From the NCBI RefSeq assembly GCF_030272615.1, contig NC_081415.1:235659803-235723802 (forward strand): DNA of 64,000 nucleotides, written 5' to 3'. A program made the position numbers and the translations under genes. The DNA comes from Cryptomeria japonica (lineage: Eukaryota > Streptophyta > Pinopsida > Cupressales > Cupressaceae). Position 1 is the stretch's first letter. Each line of letters starts with the position of its first letter. Positions 11,943 to 23,252 of the stretch are shown here, piece by piece. The notes beneath the pieces were generated by a model. The model ran no database searches. It saw only the letters and a list, made by a program, of their open reading frames with translations, and was not told the DNA's origin.

Positions 11943-12183
11943 AAGAATGGCCGACTTTAAATGTGCTAAAAATTGAAAAAATCAACAAAAATATTCAAAA
12001 TTAAAATAATAACTAGCTTAAGATAGATCACTTACCGTTGGCTCATAATTTCATGGTTGATTATGTCGTCTTTGGTGCTTGAATCAATGCTCACACATGG
12101 GGACCACCATTTTCTTCACAGAAGACTTTTCAAATTTTAAAACTTGGAGGGTTAAAATGAATTGAAAATGACACTTTTACCCC

Positions 12184-12191
12184 TTATATAG
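12184..12191 (-). promoter_or_regulatory. TATA box for the antisense mobile-domain gene
   Basis: The minus strand reads CTATATAAGG, about 75 bp upstream of the ATG at 12,110. This spacing leaves room for a transcription start near 12,155 and a short 5' UTR. The box lies in the element's internal region, not in an LTR, so it would be a private promoter. This is inferred from sequence only. Confidence 0.45.
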
Positions 12192-13281
12192 CCAAAACCC
12201 TAATTTTTCAACTTGCTCCGATGGACATGAAAATTGTACCCTTAGCTAGTTTGCTTGTTCTGATTCCATTTTAGGGATCGAAATCGAAATACGAGATCAT
12301 TTTCCTAGTCAATTTCACAATTTGAACCACTTAACGCTTTTTCATCAGATGTTCATTCTCACTTCAACTTTGCACTCAATTTCTCATGAATCAACACTGA
12401 ATCTCAATTTCATTCTACATATCACTTTGTGCTCAATTTCTCATCAATCAACGCCGAATCTTCAAAAATTCCTCAGAATCAATTTATGATCAAATAATTA
12501 TCATCACCAAAAATTGCCTAAAATCTTGTGCCCTCGCTATCTTTCAATTTCGCTCCTGAGGGGGCATACTCATGACCTCACATCTTTAAAGTCGAGAAAA
12601 TTTTAAAATCTTTACCAAAAGTCGAGAAAAAATCTTTTCAAATAAAGAAAATCAAATCAAATTCTTATTGCTAAGGAGCATCTCAGCTTCATCGCTTCAC
12701 ATCAAGTTGAGATCTCGCGATCATCTGAATCGAATCAATTGCTAGGGGCATTAGTTTCATCACTTCAAATCAAGCTGATATTTGTCTTCTTCTAAATCAA
12801 TCTCTTAGCGTTAATCAGTTTTGTCGCTTTACATCAAGCTAATTATTCATTTAAACTCAATCAAAAGTTTAAAGAGTATCTTCGATCACACACTCAATCT
12901 AAGCAGGTGTTCAGTTTCATCGCATCAAATCAAGCTGGATAGTTTATCTTCACTCATCATATCTTGATCCATCAAGTTCAAGACCGATTTTATCTTCTCT
13001 CAATGTGTCTAGTTCAATCAAGTTCTAGATCAGTAAGATCCGCTTCTTGATCAATCAAGTTCAAATTTTGTATCTTTTCTCTCTATCATTCCTAGTTCAA
13101 TCAAGTTCGAGATCAGTATCGCTTTAATCAGACTATGTTCAGCTTCTTTTCTTCAAATCAAGTTAAACACCTTGCTCTTCATCTGGTTTGTGATCAATCA
13201 ATTTTAGAACTGGCATATTCTAAACATCAACTATTCTTTGAACCAACGCGCTACTCGCACATTAATTCAAAGAGGGGCAAA
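12192..13281. repeat. 3' region of element A with diffuse repeats before the PPT
   Basis: No gene seen. Variants of TTTCATCGCTTCAAATCAAGCT recur at about 12,687, 12,745, 12,805, 12,905 and 13,140. AGTTCAATCAAGTTC-type units recur at 12,975-13,110. Short repeats with CTCAATTTCTCATSAATCAA occur at 12,370 and 12,430. Rapidly changing tandem repeats upstream of the 3' LTR are described in Tat-lineage elements. The stretch ends in the polypurine tract AGAGGGGCAAA (13,271-13,281). Confidence 0.5.
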
Positions 13282-14400
13282 TGTAATACCCTAAAATTGG
13301 TCATCTAAACCATGGGCCCCTAATCTCAACAACATCACCAAGGTCCTAACCAAAGGCAATTAAATCAATCTTGAGCACATTAATTAATTCGTTAATCATC
13401 AAATGTTGCATGGCAAGTCAATTACTCAATATTAATTAAATATTTATTTAAATAATTGAATCATTCCAAGAATATCATTTTGATAATTTATCCTGTTTAA
13501 TTTATTAAATATCCTAGCATATTTAATTAATTAATAAATTTGTCATTTAATCATGCAAAAAAGGAATTAATTTATTACAAAAGAGGAATTAATCACAAAG
13601 CAAAAGTTGAATAGAAAATAAAATAAAAGAATTGAATTGAGAGAGAAACCAAACTTGAGATATTATTTATTTTCTAAATTTAGAACTTGAAATTAGAAAA
13701 GAAATTAAATTGAATTATTCTCTAAAATTAGAACTCAAAGCTTTTCAGAAAAAGAAGTTCAGTTGCATTGAAAAGACTCTTTTCTTGAATAAATCAAAGA
13801 ATTGTCTGTTTTTATCACAAATGCATGGAATTAATTAATTTTTATTTCTAATGCAACTTGAACTTCCTATCTAAATGCATTTCAATTAAACTATAATTGG
13901 AATCTATCTCAAGGTTAACTGAACCTGATTTCTCAATTATTTTCAATTAATCCTAAATTGAGCTTTTCCAATATCTCTCTTGCGAATTGTCTATAAATTC
14001 AACCTTCACCTCTCATTCAAAACACCCCAAAGATTTTTGAGAACACGCTTGGAGATTATTATTATGCTGATTTTGCTCTGGAGTCATTGAATACATTGTG
14101 TTTTTTTAATTATTTGCATCCATATTTAGTTTATCCATTATTGCTTGAATCCATATTGCTTGAATTATTCATCCATCTTGCATCCATTTATTTTAATCTC
14201 ATGCTGATATAGATTAAATCTTTCATCTTGGTGTAGTCTAGTCACTGGTATTGCTTATAAAAATCTGAGAGTAATCTTATACTCACATCTTTTAGAAGGC
14301 AATTAGTCTCTTTGTTATGGTTTATTATTTATTGATTACTGATTTACTAACCATACATGTAATGACTTAATTGAAGTGTTGTGCCTACAGCTATCAGACC
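13282..14400 (+). repeat. 3' LTR of element A (end approximate)
   Basis: It begins TGTAATACCCTAAAA directly after the polypurine tract, a form common for plant Gypsy LTRs. The AT-rich U3 is followed by a TATA box at 13,992-13,998 (TATAAAT). No second copy is available, so the 3' limit is a guess. The region holds no supported ORF. Confidence 0.55.
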
Positions 14401-14432
14401 CTTATTTCACTTTTTCACACACACAACTTTTA

Positions 14433-14640
14433 CAAGTTCATTTGTACCTCAATCAAATTGGCATTTCAAGGTTCATTCGTACCTCAATCAAATAGGCATT
14501 TCAAGGTTCATTCATACCTCAAGCAAATCAGCATTTCAAGGTTCATTTGAACCTTAATCAAATTGGCAATTCAAGGTTCATTCATACCTCAATCAGATAG
14601 GCATTTCAAGCTTCATTTGTACCTCAATCAAATCAACATT
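14433..14640. repeat. 35-bp tandem repeat, six copies
   Basis: Units of 35 bp contain TTCATTYGTACCTCAATCAA followed by ATAGGCATTTCAAG or a variant. Unit starts fall at about 14,436, 14,470, 14,505, 14,540, 14,575 and 14,610. It lies just beyond, or inside, the 3' LTR of element A. No coding function is seen. Confidence 0.75.
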
Positions 14641-16267
14641 TTGCCCTCATTTGTACAAACTTGAACTTGCTAAGCAAACACTCATTAAGATCAATCTTTT
14701 GAGCAAACTCATGCCTTAGTCTATTTTTCATCTCAAAACCCTAATTTGAAGTATTCTATGATACTCCATAATTTATCCATCCTTAAAGCAATTTTTATGA
14801 CTCTTTTCTCATTTTGACCTATGTCATTCGAAATCCCTAATTCATACGATTTCAAACCCTAAGACTTTTTCTTGCAAATTGACAACTTTCTTGCCTCTTG
14901 AAAATCTTAGCAACTTTGCAATTTTGACATAACCTCAACCTTAAAACACATCCCCTCTCACAAGTAAGGGCTAACAACTTTAGACTTACCAAGCTAAACA
15001 CTAAGCAAAGCAAAAAAAGTGGGGGTCCCCAATCGCAATGGGGAGATGTGTGATTACGTCACAACATCTAGAACCACCTCAAATAATTTTCCTAAACATT
15101 TCAAAGATAAAGACTCAATCCATACTTAGAATCTCTAGAATTTCAGCCCAACCTATCAAAAGACTAGAAAACATACTCAAGGTGGAAGAAGAATCCCAAA
15201 CCGGATCAAGACAGTTTGTCTTTGATTACCCATATGTGTGCAAATGTGTTCATTCTGACTTATAAGAACATTGTGACCCTTAAAATCCATTGTGATTACC
15301 TGTGTGGTTTATCTTAACTTCATAATAATCTAGGATAGATCCTAACTACTAGCGAGCATCTATAGTCTCAACGAGGTTACCATTGTAATCTCACAAATAT
15401 TGCTCCACTTCCAGCCAAGTGTCCATAGCCCCAATGGAGTTACTCACATGTTCCCAAAGACAAGTATTTTGATATTTCATTTTCATTCATTTTTTCCTTT
15501 TCTTGATTTTTTCTTTTCTTTCTCATTCTTTCTTTTCACATATTCTATTTCTTTTGATACTGCATTTTTCTCTCATATTGTCAACACTTTACAATTTGGC
15601 TCGTAAGCAATGAAGCTCACTTGGGCTTGAGAATTATAGTGGCGTTGAAGCAATATTTTAGATTTTTTACTAGCTACGACTTCACCCAAGAAACCACAAT
15701 GACTTAGATCAATTTGACTAAGTGTGTAAAATATAGTAATCAAAAGACGTTGGTATCAAGACACAATAAGTGATTCCCTTTTGAGTCAAGTACAAGTCCT
15801 AGCCAAATGATAAAGTCGAAGAGGAACAAACTTAGATTCAAAAGCACTTCATAAGTAGATATCTAGGAAATGGACCAAACATAAGATCCAAAATGTGGTA
15901 GTGCATCAGAAAACAACGCAAACACCTTTCTCACAAGTGAAGGCTCCCACTTAGGACACCTAAACTAAGAAAAAACCGATTGACCAAAGCAACCTAAAAC
16001 TTAAAGAAAGATAAGCTAAGTAAAGAAAACAACTAAACTACTAAGCCACCTAAGGATCATGAGTCAAATGACTCAAGGCAGATTAACTACCTAGCTTAAC
16101 AAAACCTCTAAACCTGAACTAAAGTAGATGAAAGCAAGCCTACTCTAAGACTAAACTAGATTATATACAAGACTTCTAGGGTGGATACTACTCAAAGAAG
16201 CAAAATATGTACATGACTTTTTATGATTTCTCAAGGTATGCAACAACATCATCACAAAGGTGATAGT
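14641..16267. other. Unassigned sequence without a supported gene
   Basis: The sequence is AT-rich with short, unrecognised ORFs only. A change in character occurs near 15,020 at GGGGGTCCCCAATCGCAATG, possibly a boundary between two old elements. A T-rich, C/T-rich stretch lies at 15,470-15,560. I see no RNA gene or known element here. Confidence 0.4.
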
Positions 16268-16930
16268 TCAAACTTTTGCAAATTCATCCTTAAACTTAGA
16301 AAGGTAGGCTCTGACAACGAAGTTCTCATATTTAATCAACTCCTCATGCAAGATAAGAAATTGAGGTAATTCATTAGGTCCATGATCTATCCAAATGCAA
16401 GTTGTTTTCCCAAAACCCCTATAATCAAAATCATAACAAAATTCAAAACTAGGATTAAGGAAAGAGACAACGTGGCATGTTTCGAGCTTGGATAGAAACT
16501 CTTGCATTCTCTCCAACGTTGCATCATAAGAAGATAGATCATTAGATGATTCAAGAGGTCACAATTGGTGGTGTACCATTCCATGGGCATCTACAACATG
16601 TGTGTTCTCACTTGCAACCTCTACTTGAGATAAACTTAGTACCCTTTCAAATAGCTCAACATTCTTTTCCTCTATAGTGACATCTTGTTCATCCCTTTGC
16701 ATAAACCATGTGTCCTTATGAAATTATACAAGCATATATTTAAAGATTAGAGTCTCCCTAATAGGTTGAACTTCAAACATTTCCTATAGTTGATCAAATT
16801 CAATCTCTAGTGATAGTTCATTCTCAAGCAATGTCTCCAGAGGACGGAGTTGATGATGAGTCACATCACTCGCAATAGCTTGTTTATCTTCAAAAAATTT
16901 GGGAAGTGATCCCATTTGTATTTTTTCCAT
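16268..16930 (-). pseudogene. Decayed minus-strand ORF, product not recognised
   Basis: Reading from an ATG near 16,930 gives about 220 codons in one frame, interrupted only by TAG, TAA and TGA stops, ending at 16,268. The last 82 codons are open (MERMQEFLSKLETCHVV to LSKFKDEFAKV). Long frame continuity through several stops suggests a former gene, probably of a retroelement. I cannot name the family and see no catalytic motif. Confidence 0.4.
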
Positions 16931-18770
16931 GAGATCTATCAACGCCCTTGATAGTCCTGAAAATGACTATGTAAAAATGTGGTGTTATTGACAAGATTTT
17001 GGTCATTCTAAATCATTGTTGCTCTATGTTTTTTCCCTTAGGGTTTTGGTTTTTCAGGTTTTCATGTTCCTGGGTGAGATTTTTGTTTTAAAAAACACAA
17101 ACCTATTATAAATTTGTGTTACCTTTTTTTATTTCAAGCATGAGGGTTTGTTCCATCGTCAAAAGGGGACCATGTTCTTTTCCTAGGTGTTATCTTCTAC
17201 CGGCCTTTCTATGCCTTATGATTATGGTCGAGCTCTCCTTTTTTATGTTTTTTTGGGTTTTCATTTTCCCTAAGTTTGACTTTGATATTTTGGCTTATAT
17301 CTCCATGATTAAATACCGAGCAACTAAAGGTCCCATGAATGAGCACGTGTTTCAAATAGACGGAGATGTTATGACCCAAGTGGAAAATATGCTCGAAGGA
17401 TAACATCAAGTATTGGGCAGACTCTGTAAGATGCACATAATGAACGAGCAGATCTGACGGTCCTCCCAGTCTCATGATGAAAGATGTAGGGAGATTAAGG
17501 ACTACGACATCACAAGATGATGCCACATGTCTCGGGTGAGTAGAACAAGTCTGATAGCAGGGAAGCTGACAGAGCAGATAATCAAGGATGATTTGGCAGT
17601 GCTTTGTCAAGTTTTCATGGGCCCACTTACTATCAATATCAGTATTGACTAATGGTGATCTTGTGATATTTCATGCTGGAAAAATCAATAGTGGAAACAG
17701 AAAAGGTTTTCAAAAGGAGTGATTCGGATTGTTTCATTGTTGTTCATGTGGGAAAGTAAAGGCAGAAGGAAATAGGCTTGTTGACATGGAATAAAAAGAG
17801 ACAAGTGGATATCGACCGACTCTAAAAATTTTGATTTGAGAGGTGTTTTGTTGGGTCGGGTCATGTTAGCAAGACAAAGCTGGCAGTACGTGAGGTGGCA
17901 AAATCTGCAAGTTTTCATTGCCACCACATAAATAAATCAAGATCCTCATAGAAATGAAAGGGATAAGGATGATTTATGAGTTGGTAGCGAGATGATCAAG
18001 TACTTGTCAACAAAATCATAGGATGTGTATTGTCAGAGATTCTCACAGTGAGGTAGAAAATCAAGAAAACAGGAACAAAATCATTCACGTAAGGTGAACT
18101 TGGTCAGAAGGCAGTAAACTGGCAGTTTGAATCTGATGATGTTCTTGATTCGATGAATATGATTTTTTGAATCCATTTGCTCGCAGGATGAGTAGAAAAG
18201 CATTGGAATGATGATTTTTCCCATGCATGAACACCGCCCAGAGAGGTATTTTCATTATAAATATGGCTACGTGGTGTCTTCAATTGGTAGAAAGAACACA
18301 TAATTTTGAGCAAGATGAAAATGATCTTTGAGAAGTATTGTGCTAGGAGTTACATGAGCTCTCTGATACCAGATGGATTTCCTCTGGGAATGAGTATTCT
18401 TATAGTTGATGGAGTCTTGGAAATGGGGAGGATAGTCGATGGAGGCTTGGAATCTATTTCTTTCTAGAACAAGTCCTGCGGGACTCATCCTCCATCTCTC
18501 CTCTGTCACTTGTTGGCAGAGAATTAAACAAAAATCCTCATGAAGGAATGGGAGTAGAATATGGTTGGGAAGGAGTTGGAAGCTAGTCATCTCCACAATG
18601 ACATGCAAGTTGCAACCCCTTCTCCTCCTTCTATGTTCCTCTACAAGATTCTCTTTCCACATTCTCTGATCATGGGCATAAAGACTTGAACTCCTCTTTT
18701 AGTGGAGGGGCGAATTTGCTTCTTGTCGGGATCTAAACCCTCTTCGACAAGGGGGGAAATACACTGTAAA
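16931..18770. other. Unassigned, probably internal part of an old LTR element
   Basis: No supported gene. It ends at a purine run AAGGGGGGAAA (18,751-18,762) preceded by an inverted repeat: CTTGTCG at about 18,722 and CGACAAG at about 18,747. That arrangement resembles a polypurine tract before an LTR. The ORFs here are short and unsupported. Confidence 0.3.
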
Positions 18771-19815
18771 ACATCAAAGCACATCTCACGGTCCATCTAA
18801 AAGCATAAGGGGTGATAATGGCATGGCTCAAAGGTTTTTGTTTCTACCAAAATACAGTTGAGAATTTTGGTTCTACTTCATCATGACCGCTAGCATGGGC
18901 AGTCTTTTGGGAGACTATGAGGAATATGTTGTAACAAAGTAACAAGTGATCCTATAAGCTTGTGACAGGTGTCTCCTCTATCTTGAAGCTTGTTTCTCCC
19001 TTGTTTCTATAAAAGGGAAATCAGGGCCATGAGACAGAGGTCGAGAAATTTGGTCCAGAAGTTTGGATCCAAATCTTTGGTCATATATAGTAGGTCTACA
19101 TGAAATGAGTAGGCTGTAATAGGAATTTGCAGAGAAAATAAAATGGGTTTTGCGTCTTAGTTTGTTGTAGGTTCTTGAAGAAGTTATATTTAATATAATT
19201 TGTAACAGAAAATAGCTTATGAATTTAATGAAAGCATTGTCCAAATTCATTTTCTCCAATGTATGACTCTGTTATGTTTTTGAATGAGTAAGATCAAGGG
19301 TTTTTCTCATGTATTGCATTATTGTGATGCATGTTTCTTCTATCTTACGCTTTGACCTAAGTGGTCAGTTAAACTGCTTAGATAGGATTTGGAGATTAAT
19401 GGGGCTTATACAAGGATTTTGGGTTGGGATAGACAGATGAGATACATTGTAAGGCAGTGTTATCTTGAGATCTTTAGCTATTACATTAAGGTTTCTATTG
19501 CATTTTTATCTTGCATTTTTAAATTTCAGTTGCCTAATGGATAAGACATTGATCACTACTTACAGTCATTTTTCTATAGCATTTCTTTACTCATAACTCA
19601 TCGACAACTTGCTATAGCTTTGATAATATTAGCATATCTTTTCAATTTTTGTGTATGATGTTGTTTGTCGAAAAGTCGTCTCACACTCGAAAGCAAGTTG
19701 AGGATCACTAAGAGCTAGTCACTCTGTAGCATTCTCCCTCTTTGTTGAGCCCCCTTTTAGGAGTGAGACCATTTGCTTTATTTTAATATCGCCCGCAAGT
19801 GTAGTGCAAAGATTG
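18771..19815 (+). repeat. LTR-like segment
   Basis: It begins TGTAAAACATC after the purine run and contains a TATA box at about 19,005 (TATAAAAGGG). It has a plausible R-U5 stretch and ends near GCAAAGATTGCA. No partner LTR or target duplication was found, so it is either a solo LTR or the 3' LTR of a decayed element whose 5' end is lost. Boundaries are approximate. Confidence 0.35.
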
Positions 19816-19959
19816 CAGAAGGGTTAGTACAGGATCATGGGGGGCAAAAAGTGGCGATGTGAAAAAAATAGCCTTTTCCACTTGCCTAAAAACGTGAAAA
19901 TCCATGTTGAATTTTTGCTTGGCCTGGGTGTCAGTACACCTTCGCATGGTAAACACCTA

Positions 19960-20290
19960 GGAAAATCGGATATCTGATAAAATCGGATATCCGATTTATC
20001 GGATATTCAATTTTTATAGGTAATTTTAAATTTAAAAATAAATTATATTATATATTATATAATATATAATAATATATTATATAATATATAATAATATATT
20101 ATATAATATATATAATATAATATAATAATATATTACATAATATAATAATATATTACATAATATAATATTATATTATATAATATATTATTATATTAAATAT
20201 AATATAATGTTATTTTAAAATAATTTAACTATAAAAATCGGATATCCGATAAAATCAGATATTGGATTTTATCGGATATCCGATTTCTCT
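19960..20290. mobile_element. MITE-like inverted-repeat unit with TA-rich core
   Basis: The arms at about 19,960-20,017 and 20,230-20,290 are inverted copies of each other over nearly 60 bp, with a few mismatches and one gap. Each arm carries three TCGGATATCCGAT-like palindromes. The core (20,040-20,215) is almost pure TA-rich sequence. It may be a MITE, or the left terminal repeat of a larger DNA transposon. No clean target duplication was found. Confidence 0.5.
20040..20215. repeat. TA-rich low-complexity tract
   Basis: About 175 bp of TATAAT and ATATTA mixtures form the core of the inverted-repeat unit. This is slippage-prone sequence and has no coding content. Confidence 0.9.
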
Positions 20291-21825
20291 TAGACAATAA
20301 AAGTGGACTGTGACAGCGCGAATTCTATCAAATCCGATATCTAGTTGGACACGATATCCAATTTTGTGACCCAAATTTGCAAAAAAATCCAATAAAAGGT
20401 AGGATTTTTATTATTTTTCATCATTTTCGTTCAAATTTTTGCATTTTTTTAATGTTTATTTGTTTTTTCATTCAAAATATGTTCTTTTCATGAAAACTAG
20501 TTTTTTTTAAATCAAATACAAAATTGTTCAAATTTGTTAACTAAATTCAATTGTTTACATTCAATTAGGTTAAAAATGGGGGCTAATAGTGAAAACATTG
20601 ATCAACCACAACCAAACCCTCCTGCACAAAATCCTCCTTTGCCAAACCCCCCCTCAATTCAGGATTTAATTGCACAAAATTTGAACCAATTGAGGGGGAT
20701 TGCAAATGTCTATCGTATGATCCCTCACCTGAACCCAATGTTTGATCCTCTCACGTCCATCATAAAGAGTATAGAAACCCTCACTGAGGAGAACAATTCC
20801 ACTCTTTTGTGGTGAGATTCTATGAGGGAACAATATACAGATGGCTTGTCCTATAAGGAGATCAAGGATCTTGAGATATCCAAAGCCGCTATCACCACAT
20901 TGTTTGTGAATCCTTGCACTAGTCAACCCGTAGACCCCAAAAAAACAAAACTTTCTATTAAATGGTGCACAAATGATGATATTGTGAAAAACTTTTGGGA
21001 TCGTTGGTGGATGGTTTTTGACAAACCACCCAACAACCATCTTGATGTCCCCTTCTACTTCATCAAAAACTTGTATGTTGCTCGTTTGTTTTAGGAAAAC
21101 ATGTGAACTACTTTGACATCCAACCTTTCCAGGGTGTGGGTTTAGGTATGCCCCAAAATAGACCTAGGACAGTCAGAGTAGTCCAAGGCCCATATGTCTC
21201 CCCTCCTCATGTTGATCCCCCAACTCGAGTGTAACATCCAGATATCATCTGTGAGGCAGCGTCACAGACCATATCGGCTATTCACTCTTTGAGTGGCCTT
21301 TTGGTTTCTCAGGCTGGGGTAGTAGTTCAGCCTTCTTTTGATGGTAGTGGTGCATCTAATGGTGCTGACAGGTCCTCCTTGGCTCCACACATTTGTGTGC
21401 CCCATAGTTGTGTCATGTGTGGGCACCTATTCTTGGGTCCAATTGAGCAGCTTGTTGATCCTCCTGCGCACACTGCATATCATGAGGTGCATGAGATGCA
21501 CGATACACCGGTTGTTATGATAGGGACTGGAGAATACCCTGGAGAGTCCTCGCATGCTAGAGGTGAGGAGGCACCTTCATCATACATTGATGATGTAGTG
21601 GTAAGATTTGTATTTTCACAGTTCATTCTATATTTTAAATGAATATTTATAATCTACATAATATTAAGTACTAATTTTTATTTACATGGTCTATTTAACA
21701 GTTGATGACAGAGGAGGAGTTGACACAAATCCAGGAGGGCACCTTAATGGCCATTTCATTTGGCCTTGATCACTTTACAGTACATATATTATTGCGCCTA
21801 GTCATTTGTATTTTATTGTACATAT

Positions 21826-23181
21826 TGTTGCATATCATTGGCATATGATGAACTGGTATGTTGATATGATGATAATGTATGTTTTCATTGATGTCAATAA
21901 GTTCAAGTGAACCGGTATGAAGAGTTATGAGGAGATTCAGTGAACCGGTGTCAGGGTTTCACTAAGTGTGATTACCGGTTGGTAGTCTCAACTCTATGGT
22001 TATTGGCTTGTCGATCCAGCTTGTATGATGAACTGATGATACTCTGTGATCAAGGTGCCACATCAGCTTTGAGAGCATAAAAGATTGAGGGATGATAAGA
22101 TCGACTGTGTTTGAAGTCTACCTTGGGAATGATTATTCTTCTTAGTGGCATAAGAAGAAAACGTGATGGGTTACCGATTCCCATGAGTGGTGATGAATGA
22201 ACGATGTAGATTGACTTGTGATCTGTTTAAAATTGTAAAAGCTCTATGCAATATGTTTGGACGGTCAAGATGAGATTTCCTATGTTGTAAACCTAAGATG
22301 TTTAAGGTTTATGCCACCAACCATTCTGTTATCTATAAGGTCGATGATGTTTGTATTGAAAAGTTGTTGGCAAATGTTTTGTGTGTATCCAAGTGAAGAG
22401 ATACTTGATACTTGCTAGACCAGTAAAGAGGGAAACTGCAAAGTGTGATTGCAGAGTAGAGGATACAAAAAGGATCTACCTTGGCATGTAGTGTTGTTAT
22501 CATATCATAGTTTTACCTGTTGTCTTTTAACCATTGCAACAGTTGGAAAATCCCTTTACCCGGTAGCGTTAACAGGCTTATTGTAAAACCTGTAACCAAG
22601 TGACTCAAGATCATTGAGTTCTTTAAATCCTCTAGCGAGGTAACCTTTAACAAAGTATATAGCCATCTCTTAACCAGGTGATCTCTAATAGGATCACCTC
22701 CTAACAGAACCTTATGTAAAGTTTTTAACCGGACTAGGCTCCTAATAGGGTGAGCTTCAAAAGAGTTCAAAACAAGCTTGTGGGTATTCATTCCCACCGT
22801 GGTTTTTCCCATTTGGGTTTCCACGTGAAAATTTTGTGTCATGTGTTATGCATTTTTCTTGTGATGTTTATGAAGTATTTGGTTGAAAGATCATGCATGC
22901 AGAATTAATAGGTTATGGTATTACTAGCATACCATATGCATATGTTTATGGGTGAAAGTTGATGTTGTACATTGATCGTATTTGATGTATTTAGAATTAT
23001 CAGTTTATGTTGTTTGGTGTCTTACTATGATTGACTGGTATTGCCATGGTTAAGTTCAGTAATGGTGATAACCAGTTGGTATTGCTTTAGCTAGATAAGT
23101 TGTTGAGAGTTTTTATATGTACTGATTCACCCCCCCCTCTCAGTACCTATTGGGGTATCTGTTGTTCATCATTATTCATCA
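21826..23181 (+). repeat. 5' LTR of element B
   Basis: It starts TGTTGCATATC and ends TTCATCA, followed by the primer-binding site TGGTATCGGAGC (23,184-23,195), close to the initiator-Met tRNA end. The 3' part carries the C-run block CACCCCCCCCTCTCAGT (about 23,130) shared with elements C, D and E. Confidence 0.8.
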
Positions 23182-23252
23182 ATTGGTATCGGAGCGCCTC
23201 CAGGTCCTTGATGATATAAGCCTAATAGATTGAGGTAAAAGATCCTACTGTA

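Larger units (their letters stand above)
9647..12110 (-). pseudogene. Antisense plant mobile domain (aminotransferase-like) gene inside element A
   Basis: Model: exon 1 12,110-12,036, intron 12,035-11,572, exon 2 11,571-9,647. The ATG is at 12,110-12,108. The donor is ACG|GTAAGT and the acceptor TTTTGCAG|GTT, both phase 0. Exon 2 shows plant-mobile-domain blocks: LVERFHSEHNTFHLPVGEM, VWAWEHL, YSGYISQPHLGKT, IWRPYRGLEPWDDW and YGRPQGI (this last with a stop). An Arg-Asp/Lys-Asp dipeptide run, a Gly/Asp-rich stretch and a coiled-coil-like Arg/Glu tail follow. Stops are mostly TAG and TGA, and one frameshift lies after the dipeptide run. Extra antisense ORFs in this position are known for Tat elements. 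These proteins are linked to gene silencing and meristem maintenance in plants; the role in retroelements is unknown. Confidence 0.75.
1..14400 (+). mobile_element. Element A: Tat-lineage Ty3/Gypsy LTR retrotransposon, 5' end outside the window
   Basis: Domain order is gag, protease, G-patch, RT, RNase H, a second RNase H, integrase, then a long 3' region and an LTR. RT before integrase marks Ty3/Gypsy. The second RNase H and an antisense extra gene between integrase and the 3' LTR are known features of the plant Tat/Ogre group. The 3' LTR starts at 13,282 after the purine run AGAGGGGCAAA. Its far end cannot be fixed because the 5' LTR is not in the window, so 14,400 is approximate. The coding part is inactivated by many stops, and the integrase has lost a catalytic residue. 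Confidence 0.85.

Noticed and set aside
14433-14640. CRISPR-like array
   Set aside because: The 35-bp units are contiguous with no unique spacers, and this is plant DNA.
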